Shown here in pieces: positions 25,238 to 33,250 of a stretch of DNA of 64,000 nt. The notes beneath the pieces were generated by a model. It was given only the letters and a program-made list of their open reading frames with translations. It searched no databases and was not told the DNA's origin. The stretch lies in contig NZ_CP018092.1 of the NCBI RefSeq assembly GCF_002754935.1, forward strand, positions 2,524,501-2,588,500, written 5' to 3'. The translations under genes were made by a program, and so were the position numbers. The DNA comes from Thermostichus lividus PCC 6715. Lineage in GTDB: Bacteria > Cyanobacteriota > Cyanobacteriia > Thermosynechococcales > Thermosynechococcaceae. The number at the start of each line of letters is the position of its first letter. Within the stretch, counting starts at the first letter, position 1.

Positions 25238-26254
25238 TTAAATTAAACCCTGTGCAATTAAGGACTCAGCAATTTGCACCGCATTCAGGGCTGCTCCTTT
25301 ACGAATTTGATCGCCACACAACCACAACTCTAGGGCATTGGGTTCTGAGAGGTCTTGCCGGAGTCGTCCCACAAAGACGGGGTCTTTACCTGTGGCCTCA
25401 AGGGGCATCGGGAAGTAGTTGCGCTCCCAATCCTCAACAAACGCTACCCCCGCCGCCTGCTGCAGGAGATTCCGAGCCTCGGCTAGAGGAAACGGCTCAA
25501 AAAATTCGACATTGAGTGCTTCAGAATGGGCGCGCAGAACAGGCACCCGCACACAGGTGGCACTCAAGCGCAGGTCAGGGGTATGGAAAATTTTGCGGGT
25601 TTCATTGATCATTTTCATTTCTTCTTGACAATAGCCTTGGTCATTAAGAGGCGAGTTATGGGGAAAGAGATTGAATGCCAAGGGATAGGGAAACGCTGCT
25701 GTGCGGGGAGGGTTTCCTTTGAGTATGTCAAGGGCTTGGTCTTTGAGTTCTTGCATGGCTTTGGCACCGGCACCACTGGCAGATTGGTACGTTGCGGCAA
25801 TAATTCGCCGAATGGGTCGGACTTGGTGCAGCGGCCATAGCGCCACTGTCATCAGAATGGTGGTGCAGTTGGGGTTGGCAATAATCCCCTGATGATCTTT
25901 TAAGTCTTGGGGATTCACTTCTGGAACCACTAGGGGCACATTGGCCTCCATGCGGTAGGCACTAGAGTTATCGATGGCGATCGCCCCGGCCTGAACAGCA
26001 ATGGGTAACCACTGCCGCGAGACGCTAGCTCCGGCAGAGGCTAAAATCAAATCTAGCCCTTGCAGCGTTTCAGCACTCACGGCTTGCACTGGGAGGGGGG
26101 TACCAGCAAAGGTCAGGGTTTGCCCCGCCGAGCGCGGTGAAGCCAGCAGGCGTAAGTCTGCGATGGGGAGCGATCGCTGCGCTAAAATGCCAAGGATTTC
26201 GGTGCCAACGGCACCCGTTGCCCCTAAAACCCCTACTCGCAATCCTTGAGCCAA
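25238..26254 (-). CDS. asd: [21 protein letters not shown] dehydrogenase
   Basis: The 338-residue enzyme starts MAQGLRVGVLGATGAVGTEI (NADP-binding GATGAVG) and has the catalytic cysteine C130 in IANPNCTTI, then YQSASGAGAKAM. The histidine in VRVPVLRAHSEALNVEF is the expected acid/base residue. It reduces aspartyl phosphate to aspartate semialdehyde for lysine, threonine and methionine synthesis. A DUF3288 gene follows 5 bp later. The upstream 70 bp to the next gene give room for a promoter. Confidence 0.95.
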   Translation of the reverse strand: MAQGLRVGVLGATGAVGTEILGILAQRSLPIADLRLLASPRSAGQTLTFAGTPLPVQAVSAETLQGLDLILASAGASVSRQWLPIAVQAGAIAIDNSSAYRMEANVPLVVPEVNPQDLKDHQGIIANPNCTTILMTVALWPLHQVRPIRRIIAATYQSASGAGAKAMQELKDQALDILKGNPPRTAAFPYPLAFNLFPHNSPLNDQGYCQEEMKMINETRKIFHTPDLRLSATCVRVPVLRAHSEALNVEFFEPFPLAEARNLLQQAAGVAFVEDWERNYFPMPLEATGKDPVFVGRLRQDLSEPNALELWLCGDQIRKGAALNAVQIAESLIAQGLI

Positions 26255-26325
26255 GATCCTAAACTCCGAGAAAACAAAACTATTCTAACTTTTGCGGGGG
26301 GGACGCTCTCAACCGATGTCAATCC

Positions 26326-26589
26326 TTAAGTGGAAGATACCGTTTGCCATCCGCCGTAGCGATCGCCATAGTGCTGTAGGATGTGCTCTAGCTGACGCAC
26401 TAAGGTAGGGGGTAGGCTCTCAGGAACCCCTAGGGCAACCCCAGCAACTTGGCTGAGGGAGTAGTCAAACTGGGGACTTGTTTGGGGCAGTAAGCGCACC
26501 TCCACGCCCTCTAGCAGCCCTAGGTGTGCTGCCATTTCCCGATAGACCGCCAAGGGCATTTGGCTGTTGTAGTACACCTGCTCCTTCAT
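26326..26589 (-). CDS. Small conserved-type protein downstream of pedR
   Basis: The 87-residue frame begins MKEQVYYNSQMPLAVYREMA and continues LLEGVEVRLLPQTSPQFDYS. Its start overlaps the pedR stop (26586-26589, ATGA), which is good evidence of co-translation. It is soluble, with no recognisable motif. Its position suggests a link to the redox regulator, but this is inference. Confidence 0.6.
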   Translation of the reverse strand: MKEQVYYNSQMPLAVYREMAAHLGLLEGVEVRLLPQTSPQFDYSLSQVAGVALGVPESLPPTLVRQLEHILQHYGDRYGGWQTVSST

Positions 26590-26873
26590 AGCGCTGGTGG
26601 TGTGGTTTCGGTGGAGGTCGGCAAGGCACAGCAGTTCACATTATCCAAGCAAACCTTGCCCCACGCCAGTGCCCAGCGGACTAAGGCCACACGATTTTCT
26701 GACTTTGTTTTGGTCAGGATATTACTGATGTGGTTATCGACTGTCCGCTTACTGATGTCTAACTTTTGAGCAATATCATGATTGGTCAAGCCAGCAGCCA
26801 CTAGCTCTAGTACTTGTAGTTCTCGCTCTGAGAGCAGTGAATACTCAAACCCATCACTCTGCGGTATAGACAT
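26586..26873 (-). CDS. pedR: LuxR-type small regulator, PedR-like
   Basis: The 95-residue protein is almost only a LuxR helix-turn-helix: LSERELQVLELVAAGLTNHD then IAQKLDISKRTVDNHISNIL. It has cysteines 75, 81 and 82 after the HTH. Synechocystis PedR is a similarly short LuxR regulator whose activity depends on photosynthetic electron transport through a C-terminal-side cysteine (known). The match in size, domain and cysteine position supports the name. It is divergent from purU with about 150 bp between. Confidence 0.78.
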   Translation of the reverse strand: MSIPQSDGFEYSLLSERELQVLELVAAGLTNHDIAQKLDISKRTVDNHISNILTKTKSENRVALVRWALAWGKVCLDNVNCCALPTSTETTPPAL

Positions 26874-27029
26874 CCCTAAATCCGTATAATTACTTAGACC
26901 CTTGTTCTGATTGTAGGGGAAAATTTTTGCTTGTGGCCAAGCAGCGCACAGACAATCTCAACTGCCGCAGTAGAATACAAATCGCCCCTAGACCCTCTGA
27001 GACCGTTACCCGTCTTGACCGAGGTGCCC

Positions 27030-27905
27030 ATGCCATCGCCCACCATGACCCTCTCGATCTCCTGTCCCGATCAACGAGGACTAGTGGCTAAGCTGGCGCA
27101 GTTTGTCTATCGCTACAACGGCAACATCATCCATGCCGATCACCATACCGACGCAGTGGCCGGTATCTTTTTGTCGCGCTTGGAGTGGGAACTGGATGGG
27201 TTTGGCATTCCCCGCGAGCAAATTGGCGCCACGTTTATTAACTATGCCCAGCGAGAGAAACTCTTTGCCAGTTGGCAGGGGGTACGCTGGCAACTCCGAG
27301 CCTCAGATGTGCCCTACCGCTTGGCGATCTGGGTGAGCCGACAGGAGCATTGTCTTTGGGACTTGATCCTGCGACAGCGGGCGGGAGATTTACCCGCAGA
27401 GATTCCGCTGATTCTCAGTAACCATGAACAGATGCGTCCCATCGCCGAGCAGTTTGGCATTGACTTTCACTACATTCCGGTCACACCAGACACTAAGCCT
27501 ATGGCAGAGGCCAAGCAACTACAGCTTCTGAACGATTACAAGATTGACTTAGTCATTCTGGCAAAGTATATGCAAGTCCTCAGCCCCCAGTTTTTAGAGC
27601 AGTTTTCACAGGTGATTAACATTCACCACTCATTTTTACCTGCCTTTGCGGGTGCAAACCCCTACCATCGTGCCCATGAGCGGGGAGTGAAAATTATTGG
27701 GGCAACAGCCCACTATGCCACGGCTGACCTAGATGAAGGCCCAATCATCGAGCAAGCTGTGGTTCCTGTGAGCCACCGCGATACGGTGGCCGACCTGATT
27801 CGCAAGGGTAAAGATCTAGAGCGCATTGTGCTGGCGCGAGCCGTGCGCCTTCACCTACAAAACCGCGTTCTGGTCTATGGAAACCGCACTGCCGTGTTTA
27901 CCTAG
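27030..27905 (+). CDS. purU: Formyltetrahydrofolate deformylase
   Basis: The 291-residue protein has an N-terminal ACT domain (SISCPDQRGLVAKLAQFVYR) and a C-terminal formyl-transferase-like domain with ILSNHEQ, NIHHSFLPAFAGANPYHRA and the late HRDTVADLIRKGKDLE. It hydrolyses 10-formyl-THF to formate and THF, balancing one-carbon pools. I prefer the ATG at 27030 after GAGGTGCCC; the open frame back to 26931 uses a TTG. It heads a same-strand run of purU, sua5, cobA and scpB with short gaps. Confidence 0.93.
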   Translation: MPSPTMTLSISCPDQRGLVAKLAQFVYRYNGNIIHADHHTDAVAGIFLSRLEWELDGFGIPREQIGATFINYAQREKLFASWQGVRWQLRASDVPYRLAIWVSRQEHCLWDLILRQRAGDLPAEIPLILSNHEQMRPIAEQFGIDFHYIPVTPDTKPMAEAKQLQLLNDYKIDLVILAKYMQVLSPQFLEQFSQVINIHHSFLPAFAGANPYHRAHERGVKIIGATAHYATADLDEGPIIEQAVVPVSHRDTVADLIRKGKDLERIVLARAVRLHLQNRVLVYGNRTAVFT

Positions 27906-27924
27906 GTGTACCATAGATACCAAC

Positions 27925-28566
27925 ATGGCAGAGATTTTTACCCTCCACCCCGTTAATCCACAACAGCGCACCATTGAGCAAATTGTGGCAGCGCTGCGGC
28001 AGGGGGCAATTATGCTGTACCCCACAGATACGGTCTATGCCATTGGCTGCGACATGAATAATAAAGGAGCCGTACAGCGGGTACGCCAACTCAAGCAACT
28101 CTCGAACGATAAGCCAGTGACGTTTTTATGCTCGTCGCTGTCTAATATTGCCCATTACGCCTACGTGAGTGATGCGGCATATCGGCTGATGCGCCGCTTG
28201 GTTCCGGGGCCTTATACGTTTTTACTGCCAGCCACTAAGCTGGTACCCCGTTTAGTCCAAAATCCTAAGCGGAAAACCACAGGAATTCGTGTGCCGAATC
28301 ATGCGGTCAGCCAAGCGCTGCTCACGGGACTTGGCAACCCGATTATTTCAACCTCAGCACGGTTGCCTGATGACCAAACCTACTATATCAATACCGCTGA
28401 GCTATTTGATACGCTTGATAAGCGTGTGGATCTCATCCTCGATACGGGCGAGCCACCCGGACAACAAATGTCTAGCATTCTTGACTTCACGGTGGAGCCA
28501 CCGGCCTTAGTCCGTAAAGGGCAGGGGTGGGAGAACTTACCCCCAGAATTGTTGGCGATAGACTAA
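27925..28566 (+). CDS. Sua5/YciO/YrdC family protein (threonylcarbamoyl-AMP synthase-like)
   Basis: The 213-residue protein has IVAALRQGAIMLYPTDTVYA, KQLSNDKPVTFLC, VPGPYTFLLPAT and GIRVPNHAVSQALL, the usual YrdC-fold motifs. YrdC/TsaC makes threonylcarbamoyl-AMP for the t6A37 modification of tRNA. YciO paralogues have the same fold and may differ in activity, so I leave the symbol empty. The ATG at 27925 is 19 bp after purU; the longer frame inside purU is rejected. Confidence 0.85.
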   Translation: MAEIFTLHPVNPQQRTIEQIVAALRQGAIMLYPTDTVYAIGCDMNNKGAVQRVRQLKQLSNDKPVTFLCSSLSNIAHYAYVSDAAYRLMRRLVPGPYTFLLPATKLVPRLVQNPKRKTTGIRVPNHAVSQALLTGLGNPIISTSARLPDDQTYYINTAELFDTLDKRVDLILDTGEPPGQQMSSILDFTVEPPALVRKGQGWENLPPELLAID

Positions 28567-28570
28567 AGGC

Positions 28571-29353
28571 ATGAGTAAACCAGCAGGCATGAGTAAACCA
28601 GCAATTGTCGGCAAGGTGTATTTGGTGGGGGCAGGCCCAGGGGATGTTGGCCTTTTAACCGTGCGGGCAAAAAGCCTCTTAGAGTGCGCCGATGTGGTTC
28701 TCTACGATGCCCTCATCAGTCCAGAAATTCTTGGAATTATCAACCCTCGTGCGTTGAAGGTTCATGTGGGGAAGCGGCGCGGTAACCATACTCTGTCTCA
28801 AGAGCAAATTAGCGAGCGCCTGATTGCGTTGGCGCAGCAGCACGCGGTGATCGTACGCCTTAAGGGGGGAGATCCCTTTATTTTTGGCCGTGGTGGGGAG
28901 GAGTGTCTGGCTTTGGTGCAAGCAGGGATTCCGGTGGAGGTAGTGCCCGGAGTGACCAGTGGCATTGCGGCAACGGCCTATGCGCAGATTCCGCTGACGC
29001 ATCGTGACTTTAGTTCGTCTGTAGTCTTTGTAACAGGCCATGAGGCAGCAGGTCGCTATCAGCCGCGAGTGAATTGGGCCGCGTTGGCAACCGCGGTGGA
29101 TACGATTGTGATCTATATGGGGTTGCACCATTTAGGGGACATTGTGCCTGCACTGTTAGCGGGGGGGCGATCGCCCCAAACCCCCTTGGCCTTTATTGAA
29201 GCAGGTACAACACCGCAGCAGCGCGTCGTTGTTACTACTCTCGCGGACGCGATCGCCACCTGTGAGCAGGAGCACATCCAAACCCCCGCCCTCATTGTTC
29301 TTGGCACCGTCATCAACCTGCGACAATACTGGCACTGTCCTCCCTCGTTCTAA
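28571..29353 (+). CDS. cobA: Uroporphyrinogen-III C-methyltransferase
   Basis: The 260-residue enzyme has VYLVGAGPGDVGLLTVRA, RLKGGDPFIFGRGGEE, EVVPGVTSGIAA and PLTHRDF, all SUMT hallmarks. It adds two methyl groups to uroporphyrinogen III to make precorrin-2 for siroheme and cobalamin. The first codons are a perfect 18-bp tandem duplication (GGCATGAGTAAACCAGCA twice), so two ATGs are possible starts, 28571 and 28589. It starts 4 bp after the Sua5-like gene and precedes scpB by 15 bp. Confidence 0.93.
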   Translation: MSKPAGMSKPAIVGKVYLVGAGPGDVGLLTVRAKSLLECADVVLYDALISPEILGIINPRALKVHVGKRRGNHTLSQEQISERLIALAQQHAVIVRLKGGDPFIFGRGGEECLALVQAGIPVEVVPGVTSGIAATAYAQIPLTHRDFSSSVVFVTGHEAAGRYQPRVNWAALATAVDTIVIYMGLHHLGDIVPALLAGGRSPQTPLAFIEAGTTPQQRVVVTTLADAIATCEQEHIQTPALIVLGTVINLRQYWHCPPSF

Positions 29354-29368
29354 GGTCTTTGCGTGCCA

Positions 29369-29914
29369 ATGGCTCCTGAACCGGATCACCCCCCTGCCCA
29401 TGACTCAGCTATCGCTGACCTAGCAGAGCTAACAATGCGGGTGGAAGCCATCCTGTATCTGAAAGCTCAGCCTCTCACGCTTCACCAATTGGCAGATCTA
29501 GCAGGTCACGAGGCAACGGCTGTGGAGCTGGCTCTGATTGAGCTATTCAATGACTATGCTCACCGCCAAACAGCCTTAGAAATTGTCGAAGTAGAGGGGA
29601 AGTATAGCCTGCAATTGAAGCCTCGCTATCAAGACCTCGTACAGTCTTTAGTGCCTGTTGAGTTGGGGATTGCGGTGCAGCGTACCTTGGCGATGGTTGC
29701 CTTGCGCGGCCCCATTCGCCAAACAGAACTGATTGAACTGCGTGGCTCCAGTGCCTATCAACACATTCATGAGCTAGTGGAGCTCGGTTTTGTGCAACGG
29801 CGGCGGGAAAGCCATGGCCGCTCCTATACGCTACAGGTGACAGAACGCTTTTATCAGTATTTTGAGGTGGATCAATTACCTGCAGTTATTGGGGCAGAGA
29901 CGGCGGCTGATTGA
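29369..29914 (+). CDS. scpB: Segregation and condensation protein B
   Basis: The 181-residue protein has two winged-helix domains, with MRVEAILYLKAQPLTLHQLA near the start, IVEVEGKYSLQLKPRYQDLV and RGPIRQTELIELRGSSAYQH, typical of ScpB. With ScpA and SMC it forms condensin that organises the chromosome. The ATG at 29369 is preferred to a GTG 6 bp before it. Its 3' end overlaps the convergent FHA gene by 29 bp. ScpA is 25 kb away and frameshifted. Confidence 0.9.
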   Translation: MAPEPDHPPAHDSAIADLAELTMRVEAILYLKAQPLTLHQLADLAGHEATAVELALIELFNDYAHRQTALEIVEVEGKYSLQLKPRYQDLVQSLVPVELGIAVQRTLAMVALRGPIRQTELIELRGSSAYQHIHELVELGFVQRRRESHGRSYTLQVTERFYQYFEVDQLPAVIGAETAAD

Positions 29915-30791
29915 TATACTCGCTGAGCAGTTGCGAGGGTAAATCATCATTGGTGGCTAGTTGCAGGTTGAGCAGTGAAACAGCCAGTTTTTCTTGTTCT
30001 AGATTACTGCGACCCAAGGCTTTGAGAACACGCTTTAACTGGGCGGCAACTTCAGCACCGTACATGGTTAAGTTGTCATCCGGCAGTGCGGGCAACCAAT
30101 CAATGGCACCGTACTGGGTTGCCCATTGCCGCTGCATGGGGGAGATGTGATTATCGTAGCGGTCAATAATAAAACTGCGCAGCTTGGGATAGGTGGCCTT
30201 GACCCATTCTAAGAGCTTGCTAATATCCGGCGTTTCTAGCTGGGAATCTAACATCAATATGTCAGGATTCCGGTGCATGACACTAATAAAATCACTAATA
30301 ATGCGGCGACTGTTAATTTTTCCGGATTCAACGACGACTTGCAACCCTTGACTGCGTAATAGTTCTTGCCAAATCTGGACTTGGATGCCCGGGGGTTGAA
30401 TGATCAGGACAAGGGGTTGGAGCGCAGTAGGGGTCTCTGGCGGCATGGTTGAGACGGCTTCGTCAGTGCGAAACTCAAGGGTTGTTTTGCCAATGATGAA
30501 GCGATCGCCGGTTTTTAGGAGGGTCGGCACTTGAATGGTTTGGCCATTGAGGACGCAGCCATTGCGACTACCTAGGTCAATGAGGTAATAATCTTCGGTG
30601 TCTAAACGCTGCACCATGGCATGACGTCGAGACGACCAGCGATCCGCTAGGACGATAGTGCAGTCTTTGCCCCGACCAATGACCCACGAGTTTCCTTGGG
30701 TGAGGGGAACAATGTAGGTGCTGGCTTCTGTGGAGATGACTAGTTGCGGATACTGTGCAGGCAATGTTATCCCCTTTCCAAACGTAGGCAA
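29886..30791 (-). CDS. FHA-domain protein with degenerate receiver-like domain
   Basis: The 301-residue protein has an N-terminal forkhead-associated domain (about 25-110) with the phosphothreonine-binding GRGKDCTIVL, SSRRHAM and DLGSRNGCVLNG motifs. Residues 125-260 resemble a receiver domain (DILMLDSQ could hold the aspartate) but lack clear surrounding motifs. It probably reads Thr phosphorylation in a signalling complex. A 1290-bp tnpB element is inserted 31 bp upstream of the ATG. It separates this gene from the small membrane-protein gene at 32103, with which it was likely co-transcribed. Confidence 0.8.
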   Translation of the reverse strand: MPTFGKGITLPAQYPQLVISTEASTYIVPLTQGNSWVIGRGKDCTIVLADRWSSRRHAMVQRLDTEDYYLIDLGSRNGCVLNGQTIQVPTLLKTGDRFIIGKTTLEFRTDEAVSTMPPETPTALQPLVLIIQPPGIQVQIWQELLRSQGLQVVVESGKINSRRIISDFISVMHRNPDILMLDSQLETPDISKLLEWVKATYPKLRSFIIDRYDNHISPMQRQWATQYGAIDWLPALPDDNLTMYGAEVAAQLKRVLKALGRSNLEQEKLAVSLLNLQLATNDDLPSQLLSEYINQPPSLPQ

Positions 30792-30821
30792 TGGTGAAAT
30801 GTTAATGTTAGAGAGTAATTA

Positions 30822-32111
30822 GTAAACTTCCCCTGACTGAAGTCAGGGGCTTTCAGTAGCCCTGAGCCTGTTATGTTCTGCAAGAGAACAAGACAGACCC
30901 GAGCCTCTAGGCTGGTTTACGACAGCCCCCAAAAGCGCAATTACACTAGCACCATTGAAATCTGCGTCTCCTGTCCAGCCACAATGCCCACACTTAAACT
31001 GCTTCCCAGTGCGATAGGACTGCTTTGGGTCGGGGTAAATATGCAGGCATCTGTGGCAAGTTTGACTACTGTAGCGAGGATTAACTAGCACTATTCCCAC
31101 ACCTGCTTTGAGTGCCTTGTAGCTAATGAAGCTACGCAGTTGGTAAAACGCCCAACTGTTGGCACGCCTACGCTCTGTTTTAGAACGAGGTACTTGATTA
31201 GTGCGCTCCCGTATCCCTGTCAGGTCTTCCAAAGCAATAACACTGCCCGTTGCTTTTGCCCTTGCCACAATGGTCTTAGAAATGCAGTGGTTCACCCATG
31301 CCTGAAAGCGTCTCTCCCTGCCAGATAGCCGTTTCACCAGTTCCCGACATCTACGCCTAGAACTGCGTGTGCCTTTACTGGCTTTCTGCTGGAGTACCGC
31401 CCTCAGTTTGGAGTAGTGGTCTCGTACCTTAGTTAACTGCTGTCCATGCCAGTTGTCTCCTTCCGATGTATGTGCAATGTCTGTCCTACCAAAGTCAACG
31501 CCCAAAACCCCATGTCCAGTCTGAGGTTCTGGCAATTCTTCCTTTACTTGGATGTGGATATAAAACTTACCATCTTTGCGTTTGCAGAGAGTGGCAGAAG
31601 TAGGCTTCTTGCCCTTGAGTTTTTCTATCTGGTAGTTACCCACCACTAAGGGAATGCGTTCCCGTCCGTCTAGGGTGGAGAGGCTAACGCATTGTTCTTT
31701 CGCTCTGTAGTCAAACAGGCGAGCATCATAATCCACAGAAGTAGCCCTGAATTCCTTAACCTTTCCCACCTTGCGGTTAGCGGCAACTCTGGCACAAGCC
31801 CTGACAGCCAAGTTAGCGGTTAAGCCGAATTGCTGTCGTACTGCTCTGTAAACTTCTTTCTGAATACGGTTCTTGTTAGTAATGCTGGGGCAAATGGTAC
31901 TGTTGATGTATCTGCAAGCCTCAGCGAAGCCCTGCAGAACTTGGTCTAGCTTGACAATTTGCTCTGCAGTGGGATTTAGTTGACAGACAATGGTCAGTAT
32001 TTGTTGTGGCATGAGTTCATTTTATGCGCCTAAATGGTAATATGGCAACTGAAGTTGCTAAAGGAGCTTTCCTCCTCGTACTGAAGTACGGGGCTTCCAG
32101 CCCTACCCGTT
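30822..32111 (-). mobile_element. 1290-bp tnpB element (IS200/IS605 group, no tnpA), copy 1
   Basis: On the minus strand the element starts AACGGGTAGGGCTGG directly after TTCAC (32116-32112). It contains a left-end hairpin near CGTACTTCAGTACG, tnpB, and a right-end hairpin CCCCTGACTTCAGTCAGGGG, and ends AAGTTTAC at 30822. Copy 2 at 53624 has the same 1290-bp length and about a dozen base differences. Removing the element places TTCAC next to TAATTACTCTC and makes the upstream gene end ...YDIH-stop. TnpA must come from elsewhere. Confidence 0.9.
30843..32012 (-). CDS. tnpB: TnpB RNA-guided DNA nuclease, copy 1
   Basis: The intact 389-residue protein has the RuvC residues D173 (GVDFGR), E262 (ALEDLTGIRER) and D351 (DADFNGA), and a zinc finger with C319/C322 and C341/C344. 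TnpB is the ancestor of Cas12 nucleases. It uses a guide RNA from the element's right end and cuts next to a target motif equal to the insertion flank, here predicted TTCAC (inference). The 3' end of the gene overlaps the presumed guide-RNA scaffold, which ends at 30822. It differs from copy 2 by two residues I can see (D/N at 115, L/V at 160). Confidence 0.93.
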   Translation of the reverse strand: MPQQILTIVCQLNPTAEQIVKLDQVLQGFAEACRYINSTICPSITNKNRIQKEVYRAVRQQFGLTANLAVRACARVAANRKVGKVKEFRATSVDYDARLFDYRAKEQCVSLSTLDGRERIPLVVGNYQIEKLKGKKPTSATLCKRKDGKFYIHIQVKEELPEPQTGHGVLGVDFGRTDIAHTSEGDNWHGQQLTKVRDHYSKLRAVLQQKASKGTRSSRRRCRELVKRLSGRERRFQAWVNHCISKTIVARAKATGSVIALEDLTGIRERTNQVPRSKTERRRANSWAFYQLRSFISYKALKAGVGIVLVNPRYSSQTCHRCLHIYPDPKQSYRTGKQFKCGHCGWTGDADFNGASVIALLGAVVNQPRGSGLSCSLAEHNRLRATESP

Positions 32112-32378
32112 GTGAATGTCATAGTCTGGGCAGTGAATTGCCGCTTCTGTTGCTGCCCAGTCAGGATGGAGAGAACACTTGAGGCGATAGTCTCCAGAAA
32201 AAAACCGACACTGTGAACAGGGAATTTTGTGCATTCGCTGGGCGATCGCCAAACCCTCCTGAAAAAACCGCCAAAGATTCCATGCGAGGAGTGCTAGCAG
32301 TAGCCATGCCCCACAAAAGCAAAGGGGAACCAAAATTGGCTGTAATGCCCAGAGTAATGATGATAGCCAAAGTGCCAT
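32103..32378 (-). CDS. Small membrane protein with cysteine cluster, unknown function
   Basis: The 91-residue protein begins MALWLSSLLWALQPILVPLC and has two membrane helices (about 5-22 and 24-40), then a cytoplasmic tail with C54QFC-like IPCSQCRFF, LKCSLHPDW and a final IHCPDYDIH, which may bind metal. The last two codons (NG) and the stop come from the tnpB element. Without it the protein would end at IH with TAA. It was originally just upstream of the FHA gene. No named family is recognised. Confidence 0.6.
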   Translation of the reverse strand: MALWLSSLLWALQPILVPLCFCGAWLLLALLAWNLWRFFQEGLAIAQRMHKIPCSQCRFFSGDYRLKCSLHPDWAATEAAIHCPDYDIHNG

Positions 32379-32518
32379 GGAATTTACTGAGTGATGCGTG
32401 TAACTCCTAAACTCTATAATTTTTTTCTAATTCGATTTTATCATCTATCATAAAGTTCGCTGAAAACCGTTGCAAAAGTGTAACAGCCACCGGTTCTAAC
32501 CCCTACCGCTGACTAATC

Positions 32519-33120
32519 ATGACTCAACCGTCGGCCTATGCCCACACCCTAATGCATCTGGAGACTGGCATGGTCTTGCACATCACTTACAAAAAGTGGC
32601 GGCGCGATCGCGCACCTTGGCAGAGAAGTTAGCCACCCCCCAAATGGGGTATTATGCGGGTCTCTGGCACGACCTCGGTAAATACAACCCAGACTTTCAA
32701 GCCTATCTGCAAGGGTGCGCCAAACATCAACGGGCAAACAAGTCAGTGCCCCATGCTAAGTATGGTGCACTACTGGCATACACAAAAAACTCCTCCCCCC
32801 TTGCAGTTATCATTTATGGCCACCACAGCGGTTTGCCATGCGTTAATGAGCTGAAAAATCGGTTGGCGAAAGTGGATCGGTCAACCTATGCCCAAATTGA
32901 GGCAGCGGCTAAGGCTGATGAAATTGACTTGGCGCTACCAGAGACGGTGCAGCAAGAACTAGCTGCCATTGCTAAGCATTCATTGGACTGTAAACTGTGG
33001 TTGCGCTTGCTCTTCTCCTGCCTTGTTGATGCAGATTATCTGGTTGCGATCGTCCTATGCCTACGGCAGGCTTCGCCAACGGGGCGATCGAGGATTGAAA
33101 CTGTACGCCTTAATAGATGA
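32519..33120 (+). pseudogene. Cas3'' HD-nuclease domain remnant B (frameshifted, truncated)
   Basis: The ATG at 32519 reads MTQPSAYAHT, then a missing C in a CCC run (32549-32551) shifts the frame. With one more C it continues PNASGDWHGLAHHLQKVAAR and then GYYAGLWHDLGKYNPDFQAY (HD motif), YGHHSGLP and LRLLFSCLVDADYL. This is the HD-nuclease start of a CRISPR Cas3. It ends at a double mini-hairpin insert (33059-33081) between two GCGATCG copies, and no helicase follows. It is a different family member from remnant A. Confidence 0.7.
33053..33090. repeat. Double mini-hairpin insert at the end of cas3 remnant B
   Basis: The core GCCTACGGCAGGCTTCGCC has two small stems, GCC-TAC-GGC and GGC-TTC-GCC. 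It lies between two direct GCGATCG copies (33046-33052 and 33084-33090). The plan is like the 25-bp insert in tnpB at 676-700, suggesting a common small dispersed repeat type. Confidence 0.45.
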
Positions 33121-33250
33121 AAAGACTGTCTTATCTTATATTTTGTGTGCTTCTGGGCAGTGGATTCCCTTGGTGGCGATCGCCAACTGGGCAACAAATT
33201 GTTAAGATCAAAAATGCACAACGTTGCCAACCGCAGCGAAGGAGCTTGCT

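Noticed and set aside
33090-33102. GGATTGAAAC resembling the 3' end of cyanobacterial CRISPR repeats, next to cas3 remnant B
   Set aside because: Only one copy is present, without spacers or a second repeat, so it is not an array.
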